Of a DNA stretch of 64,000 nucleotides, positions 40,247 to 52,200 are shown piece by piece. Both the position numbers and the translations under genes were made by a program. Origin of the DNA: Paraspadella gotoi. Taxonomy: Eukaryota; Chaetognatha. The stretch is from contig CM119269.1 of the NCBI GenBank assembly GCA_051294375.1, forward strand, positions 10,894,883-10,958,882, written 5' to 3'. The notes under the pieces were generated by a model that had not been told where the DNA came from, made no database searches, and was given only the letters and a program-made list of their open reading frames with translations. Each line of letters begins with the position of its first letter. Position 1 is the stretch's first letter.

Positions 40247-43200
40247 AGAGAGAGAGAGCAGAGCATGAGAGCGAGAGAGAGAGAGAGTTTATTCAATAAT
40301 CAGAAAATGAAATTTATTCGAAAAAAAAATTGAATCACCAAACGAACCGGAAACTCATAAAGGCGCGAAAAAATCGAAAAAAGTAAAAAATCAAAAAACA
40401 AACTAAATCCAAAAAACTGAAGGAAAAATTTTTTTAGTAGAACCTGCCGAAACGACGATTCCAGGCATCGATCCTCTGACGATTTGCAGTGGAAGAGTCA
40501 CGGTTTTCGAGGTCAATGGAATGATGCCACCTGTCAAATTTCATTTTTATAACAAAACAAAGCATTTAAATTTTCACCGATTACATTTAAAATTAAAAAG
40601 GCTCATTAATTTCCTTACTGCTGGACTTGATTTTTTTAACTCACCCGGCGCCAAAGACGACGGAATCTTGGCAATCAAAACTTGCTTCATTCCACCGGAA
40701 GCCGTCTTGGCGATGCGGATCGGGATCTTCGTCATCCCGGAATCAGACGCAGACGTCGAAGCCGGCGACGACGAACCGGAAGTGACGGCTGAAGCAGGCG
40801 CCGCCGCCGGAGAGGAAACCGGCGTGGCGGCCGAATTCGAAACTGGCGCCCCGGCGTCGCTCGACTTGGCGGGAATGGGAAGGACGGAAAAAGTGGGAGA
40901 TCCGGAAGACTTGAGAGATTTCAGAAATGAAGAGGCGATGAGGGCGGAGGAGGAGGAAGAGGAGGAAGAAGAGGAAGTGACAGTAGAGGCGAGAAGGGAC
41001 GGAATGCTGGACGACGGAACCTAAAGAGGATCAGGATCGATTCAATAGATGAAAGAGGCAGTTTTTAAACCTTTAAAACTTCATAACGTATAATTAATAA
41101 TTAACATTAAAACATTATCATTGTCGATCCCGACCTTTAATATCGTGACGTTGGAGTTGTTGGTCTTGGATTGACTCAGCGTGACCCAAGGAACCGGAGA
41201 GGATTTCGTCGATTTTGGCTTCAACCACCCCGACGTCGTCGTAGCTGTCGTAGCGAGCGACATCGTCGTCGAAGTGGTCGTCAAAATCGTCGAGTGCGTC
41301 GTCGAGACCGTCGTCGACGATGTTAAAGGCGTCGAATGAGGGACGGGATGTATCGGCGCAGAAGGATTGGAGATTGTTGCAGCAGTTTGACCCTGCGCGG
41401 TCGTCGCCAGCGTAGGGGTAAGTGTTGACGGCGGCGTCGACTGCTGCGGAGGTGGCGGCAGCGTCGGAGTCGAACGGGAAAATGTGGTGAGTCCGACTCC
41501 AGAGCTAATGGGAGGAGCGGGTGTGCCTGGGAAAGCCGACGGCGATGAGTCAGAGGATGGAGGCATAGTTTGTTGATTTTGCTGCTGCTGTTGATGTTGT
41601 ACAAACGGTTGTTGCATCGAAAATCGAGTGTTTCGCTGCCTAAAGCTCTGCGGTTGAGGCGGAGTACTTTTTGCTTGAGTGGAAAGCTGTCTGAAATGAT
41701 GAGGTCGAGGCGGTCGCTGCTGCATAGCTGGGGAATTGCTAATTTGCTTCCTAATATGATGAGTCGTTGTTCTCGGTGTTGTATGAGGAACTTTCTGGTT
41801 GAGTGACGGTTGTTGCGGCGTAGGCTGAGGTTGCTGCGTAGGCTGTGGTTGCTGCGTAGGCTGTGGTTGCTGCGTAGGTTGAATTTGCATCGGAGAATGA
41901 ATTGGCTGAGACCCGAATTTGTTTTTCCCGCCCTGGGAAAGGCCCCCAAAAGATGTGATCGGAGGGGATGGCGTTAAGCTTTGATTGGTGGAGTATTTCG
42001 TTGGATCCGTCATGGAGGTGGAGATGGAGGTAGACGGAGAAGAAACGAAATCGCGCGGCGGTGACTGCGGCTGCTGCGGTAGTTGCGGAGCAAGAGGCTG
42101 CTGCAGCTGCGGGTTCGAGGCGACGGCAAGCGCGATTGACGGCGTCGTTGGTTGGGCGCCGGGTTGGCGAACCGGAGGCGGAAAGGGAGGAGCCGGTTGT
42201 TGGCCGACGCAAGGAGCGGCCCCATGAACGTCTTTGCCGAAGTCATGCCCACCAGTGTAGGCGACAGGAGTCGTAGTGACCGGCAGACCGATTGAAATAT
42301 TCGACGGTGAACTCGCCGCGGTTTCTCCGACCTTAAGATGATGCAATGGCCCGCTGTGGACCGAAACTTCTGGGGACAATCCCAATTGAGATGGTCCACC
42401 AGAAGACGGACCCCCCAGGGATGTTCCATGAGTTTCCGTTTTCTGCTGTCCCTCCCGATTCAGGTTCTGCTGTTGGGGAATGTAACACTGTTTTTGATGA
42501 AGCAGCGTTAGGGGATACTGTTGTGGATAAGACGTTGGCTGCGTAAGGTGAGGTTGCCGTGTCGCGGCTACCTGTGACAAATGAGGCGACTGTTTCGCGA
42601 CAGGCAAGTGTGGAGCATGAGTTTGAGATTGAAGCTGTTTGACTTCTCCCAAAGATGCTTGCAGTTGGGTGTTTGGTTGATGCTGATGATGATGCAGTTG
42701 AAACGAGTTCTTATCTTGCTGCAACGTTTCTTGTTGGAGCGCCGTTGGCTGGTTTCTGATAGGCATCGGTGGCATAGAGACGCTGTGAGGAAGACCCTCC
42801 GCTGGAGAAAACATTTGGCCGGGTGAGTTGTGGTTGTTTTTCCTGTAGATTTAAATACACGGTTAATTTAAATCGGCAAGCGTCATTCTAAATACGAAAA
42901 TATATATTGACGTACTTGCGAACCTCCGTTCCTAAATTCCAAATTTTAATTCCCTTTGTCGACTCGATGGGAAACGATCCGTCCGTTGCTTTCTTTTCCG
43001 AGCCTTCGCCGGGTCTTTTGTTCGAGTTGCCATGGTCGACCGACAATGGACCCGGGGAACACGCTGAAAAAGTAAATGGGGGAGATTAAAAAAAAAAGAA
43101 GAATCGACGTCGTATCCTTGGAACGTTAATGATCGGAAAAGAATCACAACTTAGAGAAAAATTTAAGTCGTAGGGTTTTTAAATCTTTTTGTATTGTTAT

Positions 43201-46200
43201 TTAATCTCGAGTATTTGAGTCAGTTTGACTGGAGAAAACAAGCCTCAAAACTCGAAGAGCAAAATGACTGTCACTTGAATCAACTTTGAAGGGAATTCCA
43301 TCTACCTCGCGTTAAACGATGCAGGTTATTCGTCGGATATCGATCGAAATAATTCCGATACTTTTTTAAATCAAGTCTAAAACCGCTCACGTATAAAAAG
43401 GCTCCGGACGCTGCCGAGGACTCGGCCCAGACTAAGTCCACCGATGAGAAGAGCAATGCGACGGAATTACGTCGTCATCGGCGACATCATCATCACCATC
43501 ATCATCATCACCATCACCATCGGGATGCGGACTCTTTTCTCGACGCTTTCGTCGGCGTCTGGAAGCTGCAGAAGAGCGAAAACTTTGACGGTTATTTGAA
43601 GGCGCAAGGCATCGGGTATGGACAAAGGGATATCGTCGTCGAGTGAACAAGTTTGAGCAAACAATGTCGGATCTGCCCACGATCATTATTAGCGGTAATT
43701 AATTAAGTTTGGTCTATTCGTCACTGACAACAACAAAAGCGACGATGATGGCGACGACGACAATAATGCCGATAACGATTGACTTACATGATTGATTATT
43801 TGTTTGATTGATTGATTAAATAATTAATTGATTAATAGAAAAATAAATTGATTGATTGAATAATCAAGTGATTGATTGATTGAATAATCAAGTGATTGAT
43901 TAATTTACTGATTAATTAATTATTGATTAATTAACTGATTAATTATTTGATTAATTAATACATCTTGCATTTACATTTAATATAAAAAGAAAAGGAATCA
44001 ATTAGTGAAACAGGTTTTTTTGTTTTTTCCATTTAAATTAATTTCCACTCAGACGATTCCATCAAAACTTGATTTCCAGTTTAATCACACACTTTTCTAC
44101 CCATATAGAAAATTTCAAGTCAATTACCCCATCCACTCATGAGTAATTGGCGTTCAAATAGTGAAATAGATTTATTTGTTTTTTTTTCATTTAAACTCAT
44201 TTTCACTCTTACGATTCCAGCGAAACTTCATATCCAGCTCAATCACACACTTCCGTACCCACACACAAAATTTCATTCCAATCCATTCATCGAATCACGT
44301 GTAATTGGAGTTTTTTGCTAAGGAGGGACGGACGGATGGACGGACATCATTTTTTTTTTTGGCGTAATTTATCATAATTCGATGTTCTGAAATTATATAA
44401 GTGAATGCCCGACAAGATTGAGGGGGCGTGCCGATGGACCGACAAAGTGGATTATAAAGTCGGGATCTGCTGTAAGCAGATCAGACTAAAAATTGATTAT
44501 AACCTGAAGAAATATTCGAAGTACTTCTTGAGTTAAGATGAAAAGAGTATTGATATTTAGTGGTAAACCCATTCAGGTATTTCGCCAGAGCCTTAGTTTA
44601 CTTTTTGGACTTCAGTATTACCATTCGCCGACGTGAAAGAGGCCTGAAGGTGCGGAGTCTTTAATATAAGTTCGTTTGATTTGAAATCCCTTACGAATAA
44701 ATAAAAAAGAAATTACTGACTCTTGACTATTAGACGGACTATTCGCTGCCGTTTTTTTTTCTCAGGTTTTGATTCACGATTATACGAGCGAATTCAGTCT
44801 GGGAATTTCCCAACCGCTTTTGGAACACCCCGTCACTAAGCGCACGGATCAAGAGGTTAAACTAATCACGATTCTCTTTTAATCAATACTCAAAAACACC
44901 GAAATAACGCGGCACTAAAAAACTTCATAGGTTGTAGTTTCCATCGAAAATGGCCGCCTCGTGACGCGCATCTTCGATCCAAACAAACCTCGAGTCGAGG
45001 CTGCGGCCATCAACGTCGCAGACTCGGCTGGCTCGGCCGACAAAACTGCCGACGATTCGGCGCCTCCCGGGACCACGACTTCTTCGTGTCCGGCGGAGAC
45101 AATGATCCTCGAAATGAGTCCAGACAAAACTGCGATCAAACAGACTTTGCAGGGAAGGGATTTGTAATTTTGTATGTTTGAATGAATTAATAGTGAATGA
45201 AGTCAAACCCCATACTTTGCAAGCGTCGCCGCGGCGTGACATGAGTAACACGAGTCACTAATACTAATATGAACAGATTAACGACGTCATCAGCCACCGA
45301 TGGTACGGTCGCGAGACGCCGACGTCGCCCACCCAGCGCCGACGCAGAAGCGTGGCCCCTTACGAGCACGTCCCCGGTCAACCTCGCGTATCGGCGTCCG
45401 GAAAACCGAAATCAGCTTCCGCGACGTCATCGACGACGAGTGCCGTGAAGACGGGATCCGCCGGACGACAACTCGATGTCGGACGAGAACCCGACGAATC
45501 GTCGGAAAGATGCGAGAGTCGGGTTCAAGCCACCGGCGTCAGAACGAATCAAAGAAGGCGAGTCAAAGAGGTCGTCGAGAAAAAGAGCAAAAGAAAGCAA
45601 GTCGAAGAGGAGGAGGAGCAAACGGGCGACGATGAGACCGAGGACGAAAAACCCGAGAGGCGGGAGAACGACGCCGGAACCAAAGAAAGGGATAAGGAGA
45701 AAGGGAGAGTAAAGAAATCGCGAAGCCGAAAGGACAAGATGTTGGGTAAAGGTGAGAGTAGCTCGCGAACGACGATGAAAACCTGGAAACTAGAAACGAT
45801 ATTGCCACGATTCAGACGAGCAATTTTTTTTCTTTTTATAAGGAGGCTTGGATGACGATCAATCTCCCCTCGGTGGGAACAACGCCGAGGAGCCCAAAGC
45901 CATATGCGAAAATGCTTTGGACAACCAAAACTCGAACAACCAGGCGGAGCGCGGTCCTTCCTTTCGACACCACGGATTTCGCGAAATGCTGGAGTGGATC
46001 CGCAGCCGGTTTCCGAAAACCTCCTCCGCGGAGGAAGTGACGGCAGCGTCGACGACCGCAGCCGTCGAGTCTTTGGTCATTCCGGCCTTAGAATCGGCCG
46101 CGGATGAGTCGTTGACAGACCGATTGGTGGTTGACACACCAGGGGCGAATGCGTGGGCTTCCGACCAATCGGCGGCTGACGCATCGGCGGCGAGGGCATC

Positions 46201-49200
46201 GGTGGTGGAAACTTCGGGACCTTACGTATCGGCGGCGGACCTAATGGCAGCAAACGAGCGGGCGGCTGACCCACCCGCGGCTAACCCGTCGGCGGCTGGC
46301 CCATTGACGGCAAACTCCTCGGCGACGGAACTCTCGGCGACGGAACTCTCGGCCTCGGCGATGTAACGAAAAAGATAGTGGAACAGCAACTCAGTGGATG
46401 AGAGGAAGAGATCTTGAATACGAAGCTGTTCTTAGTTCTTTTATCTCGAAATCGTGTGCTAATAGAGCTAATAAACAGCACAATCTGTCGTTTTTACGAA
46501 GTAATCAGGAAATTGATTTGAACAGTTAAAAAAATACTATTTTGTTTGAATTTCCCTTTGCTCATTGACTCACGTTGTTGCAGATGATCAAGATTAATTT
46601 GAGTCTGTTGTTGTTGTTTCCGGTGATGTTGTTCTTGATGTGGTTGCTGCGCCTGTTTGACGGCTTGGTCTTGCTGTTGATCGGAGGATGGCGTGGTGCC
46701 GGGGATAGCGGCTGCATCAGCATCGACGCCGTGGCATGGAGCTTTCATGACATTCTCGGTTCCTCCTGAGAGATTAGACTTGTTTTTGAATAGCGAGTTT
46801 TCCAGAACTCACCTCTTGATTAACACAAGTAGTTATTCAATTAAAATAGTTTAATCAATTAAATTCATTTGATTATTTAATTTCATATAAAAACAAATAT
46901 TAAAATATATCTGTCGAATTTTTTATTAATTAATTAACTGATTAATTAAATTCCTTTAATCATACGGAACATTCAATTATATTAATAATGAATTTTTATT
47001 ATATTAATATTATATAAATCATTATCATTAATTAATTGATTAGATAAATCTCGCTTACCGACGGCGGGCGAGGCGGCAGTTGCGGCGGCGACAGTTGATT
47101 TGTCGGAAACGCGGTAAAGTAGTCTGAGTGGACCTTGGCGCCTCCAATTGTAAATGTAAGCGATGTCCATGAGAGTGTAGTCTTGGGGAAGACGATCCTC
47201 GCAGTGAAAAACGTCCACCTGATTTTGTTAGATGATTTTAAATGAAACAATCGTAGTAAAATTTTGAAGAAAAAAACTGAGTTTAAAATAACTAATATTA
47301 ACTAATATTAAACATATTCAATCTAAATTTTGATTAAAAATAAGTTTATTATTAAATAAAAACCAAAAAATATAATCCCAATATTAATGCTATTGTACTT
47401 AAATACTTGTATACGAAACGCGGATAAATTTTTACAGTAGGTTAGTGACGAATGATGAGGACCGAATTAGATCATATCCTTTCTCCTCCAAATTGTTATT
47501 TAAAAAAAAATAGCCAAGTAAAGCTCGGCAATAAAACTTTTTACTGTGGGAAAAAAAAATATCACATTTCCACATAAAATGGCCCCCCAAAAAAATGATC
47601 TCGTTCAACGTTGACCGATATCGCTAAACGCAATCACCATGGTGATGGGTTGCAGTGAGAACTTCATCCTGATAAACTTTTTAAGATGCGCGACGGTGAC
47701 GGCGGCGGGACAACGAAGATAGCGTCGGTTGCTGACGTCACACGCGTCAATTTCCGGCCGACCGCTGTGAAAGAAAAGGGGAGGCGTGGGGTTGTGAAAA
47801 GGGTGGGGGGAGGGGGGGTTAAGATTTAAGGGTAGGAGAACTAAAATAGTCAGTCAATATAAATATTTATAAATAGACAAAGGATTGTGTTGGAAATTTA
47901 AAAGAATGTAAAAAAAGACTTATGAGCAAAGGCTGCCAAAACGGATGAATCATAAATGGATATTTCGTAATGTAATTTTTATCTCCTTCGAAATACTTAT
48001 TTTTTACTATAAAGACGGAGAGAATAAATTTGGCGCGCATCTCGCATGCATCAAGCGAGCAACTGTCACGTGACTCGTTCAAATAAAAATAAACGCGTTT
48101 TGAAATGAAAACTATTTTAACTCCACGCCCACGTCTTTTCGTGGGCTGAATAAGACGGAATCTGCGCTCGCAACAAAGTACTCGATTATCCAATTTAGCC
48201 GGATCTGCTTATCGCAGATTCCGGCTCTATCATTCACTTAATTAGGTCGGTCGGTCTTTAAAATTATATAAAAAATATTATGATATAAATCCTTTCTTTT
48301 CGTTGTTTGAGACAATTAGAGACAGTTTGAATTTAGTTTTGACAAAACAAAAAACTCGTTTTACTTTCCGATTTTTTTTTATGGAAAATATTTTTTATAT
48401 TGGTTGTACCAATTTCATAAACAAGTACAGTTAATCAATTAAAATAGTTTAATCAATTAAATTCATTCGATTATTTAATTTCATATAAAAACAAATATTA
48501 AAATATATCTCTTGTTTTTTATTAATTAATTAACTTATTAATTAAATTTATTTAATCATACGGAACATTCTATTATATTAATAATTAATTATTGTTATAT
48601 TAATATTATATTAATCATTATCATTAATTAATTTATTAGATAAAACTCATCAATAATAAAAAATAAATTAATTAATTATATAGTAAATTAATCTTCTGAT
48701 TAGCTGCTTTTCGCTAAATTATCATAAGAAGATCAGGAATTTTTTTCTCCAACTTAAACTTAAATTTGTCCATAGGGAATCTTTACATGTGATTGTATTT
48801 TAATAATATTTTATCAGTTCTTCAGATCTAGCTAGTAGCTACACAAAAGTAGAGGTTTACCTTCTTACCTTCTCTATTCTTTTCTCATTTCAATTTACTT
48901 TCTTTTCCTCCTTGCATGCAACTAGGGTTCCGTTAACCGTTAATTTTTGAGGAACTTCGTTAACCGTTAAAACTAACGTTTTTAACGGTTAACCGTTAAA
49001 ATCGGTTAATTTTATAATTTAACTTTAAATTTAAAATATTAATATTTAAAACTAACTAAAGTATTTAATGGTATTTTCTCCTTAACTCCGGCTACTGAAT
49101 CGTCTTTATCTTCTATTTCAGATAGATGAGGTACACATTATAGTTGATAAATGAGAAAATTGGTTTGAAAAAACTATCTTAAATCTATCCATCAGCTAAT

Positions 49201-52200
49201 CAAATAAAGCATTATAATAAATTTTTCTTTTGCCTCATAGCATAATAAAAATATGAAAAAAGACAATAAAAGAAAAAGCACAATGTGATTTTAATTCTGT
49301 ATATTTTGTTTTATCTTTCTCTCTTTTTCTTTCTTTCTTTCGTTTTCGCTTTTCTTTTTCTTTTTCTATTTCTCTTCATTATTTTTATAGTTGTTAGTTT
49401 TTTGAAAGCATGTTTTTCTGTTGTTAGTCTTTCATAAACCATGACCATAAATATAATTATAATTATGAATATTGTGTTAAGACTTTTTTTTTCGTTGCGT
49501 TTATAGATAAGTGAAAGCAAAGTTTATTTGTTTACAAACAACAGGTTTTTATTAAAAAAAAAACGAACATGTTTCGACTCTCACGCGCTGATGTAGACTC
49601 GGAAAAACTAGAGTCGAAACATGTCCGTTTTTTGGAATAAAAACCGTTGTTAACTTTGTGTTTTCTCTTAATTATGAATATCAATTTATTAATTGAATGG
49701 TTGGTTGAATGATCGATTGATCAAAAGAGTTATTAATTAATAAATATTTTTTTTAAATTTTATTAAAGTATATCATCATTGATGGATAGTTTTAGTTTGC
49801 CTTAATGTCTTTTAAAAAGATTCATTCCTTTTTATTGTTCATTTTTTAAATGTTTTTACTTTATTTTATTTACTTCTTTGTTCGTTTTAAAAATTGAAAG
49901 AAAAAGCTAAAAAAAGTAAAATAAGAAAGCTTATTTATTTTTTTTATTAGCAAAATAGAATATTATTGCATGTAAAAATTTGATTTGCAAAAAAATATAT
50001 GCAGATGCATATTATATTTCAAAATATTCTTTGATGTAAATGTAAAAAATGAGCTGAATGGAAAAACGAAAACAATTGGGAGAAAGTAAGTAAAAAAAAA
50101 TACTGGAAGGGCAGAAAAAAATGATAATAGATTAGGATAGAAAAAGATTAAAAGGGTTGAAAATAACAAAGAAAAAAAGGGGAAAATGTAGAACAGAGAG
50201 AGGGGGAAAATATAGTGAGAAAGGGAGAGGAGAATAAGGAAAAAAAATTTTTTTCTTAAAAAATCAAAGTTTTCATAACAAAAATTAACAGAAATCATAC
50301 TTGAAAATTAACCGAATTTAACCGTTAAAATAAATATATTAACGGTTAAGTTAAAATTATTTTTAATCGTTAATAACCGTTAACTGTTAACGGTTATCGG
50401 AACTCTACATGCAACACGTTTTCTTTGCATCGCATACCACAAATTTCCCCCGATTCTTTTTTTTGTTTTTGTGAGAATAAACTTTATTCTTTGCTCTTCG
50501 TCCATCTCGATCTGTTTATTTAGAACCTCTACTATTGCAAAGGACGGTACCGGTAGCGGTTGCTAGGGATGTCGTCGATCATGTAGCTAGTGCAAGAAAA
50601 ACAACCACTCAATATTTGTTTAGCAGTTCATCGTCGTCGACACGGTCGTCGTCGTCATTTTCTTCAAGGCAATTTTTTTTTACGTCGAAATTACGCGCGG
50701 CGACGCACTACGACAAAAACTCTGGACGACGACGACGACGATGATGACGATGACTACTACTAAAGCCGACGTCGACGAAAGAATTGTAACTGACGTCGAA
50801 TTCGTCGCTCACGCGTCACTTCGATCTTTTTTTAGTTTTTTCTTTCTTTTTTTTTTTCATCTTTTACTTCAGTGGGAAAAACGGCGAATCTTTTTTTTTT
50901 TTATCTTCGTTTGATTCCGGAAGACGAACTCAATTTTGATACCGCAGTTATTTTTTTTTTCACAGAAGTTCCTTGTAATAATAATAATAATACAAAAAAA
51001 ATTGTGTAGTTTCAATTGGTTGAGTTTTTTTTTTATCAGCAAAAGACTTTCTTCCTCCAGAAACTCTATGACCCTACAAAGGTAATCGATTTATATATAT
51101 ATTTTTTTCTATCTATGTACCAAATTTGTTTCCACCGCAGGCTGTTATGAACAGATCGTCGAACAGTATTAACAACAACAACAACAACAACAACAGTACC
51201 GCGGATCTCAAATCTTTCTCCAAATATTCGAGAAGGGACGTTTTTCCAGCGGACCCGCCGAAGGATAATGAGGAGTCAGAGTTGGTACGAAACTTTACTG
51301 CGACAATACGAACCTCATAATCCGCACAGTCGCCCCTGCATCAGGAGGACGTGGAGGATCAACACCTTCAACAACAGCGACGAGCCAACCTTCGTCGAAG
51401 ATCTTCGTTCATGTCGAGCATGAACCCAGAGGATCTGAGAAAGGTGGGCGGATTTCCGGAGTGGGATTAGCAGCTTTATTTTAAAATCATTATAATAAAG
51501 GTATGTTTAACTTAATTAACGAAATTTAAGTCGCGAGCTCGTCGAGTAATTAATATTTCAATGCTAAAAACTCCTCAACAACGTCCACTGGTGCCATCCC
51601 AATTCTTCCAAGTCACAGACGACGATTCCCGAAGAGACCGACGACGATCTCGACGACGACGGCGGCATCCCGACGCCCAAATACGTCGACGCCGGCACAT
51701 CCGCTGTTGAAGTCGACAAAGACGACGACGCCGACGACAAGAAAGGCTGCCCCATTTTCCAGCGCTCCGCCAAACGGAAGAGCAAAACCAATTTACAAAG
51801 GTGGAAGAAAACAAGTTTTTTTTTTGTTGTTTGCCCGCGGTTCCATCTGAATTTCGCCTTCGTTGGTCATTGCAGATCGATGTCGATGACGTTTCCTTCT
51901 TCTCGGAATCGTCGACAGTCGGGAAGCGACTCCGACGCCGACGAAGATAAAAAGACGAAGGAAAAGAATTTGGGACGAGACTTCACGAGCATGGTGGAAC
52001 TATTTTCCTCGTTTAGAAGGAAAAGGTAAAGGAAAGGGGTCGGTTCTAAATACGTAGCGGTTTTTTTTTTGCCTCCATTCAGAAGGAATGTGTGGCGCCG
52101 AATTATCGGTTTTATAGTCAAATTAATAAATATAATTTGTTAATAGCTTTGCTAAAAATAAAGAAACTTAACTTGTCCGCCAACGTCAACAGGAAAGACG

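Noticed and set aside
40521-41024. 167-residue plus-strand frame
   Set aside because: It is antisense to PCGF exon 10, which has proper splice sites and phase.
41323-42429. Several minus- and plus-strand frames overlapping the Q/P-rich region
   Set aside because: They are alternative frames of PCGF exon 9.
45300-45712. Three simultaneously open plus-strand frames
   Set aside because: Only one frame joins in phase to the downstream exon at 45843; the other two end or lack a donor.
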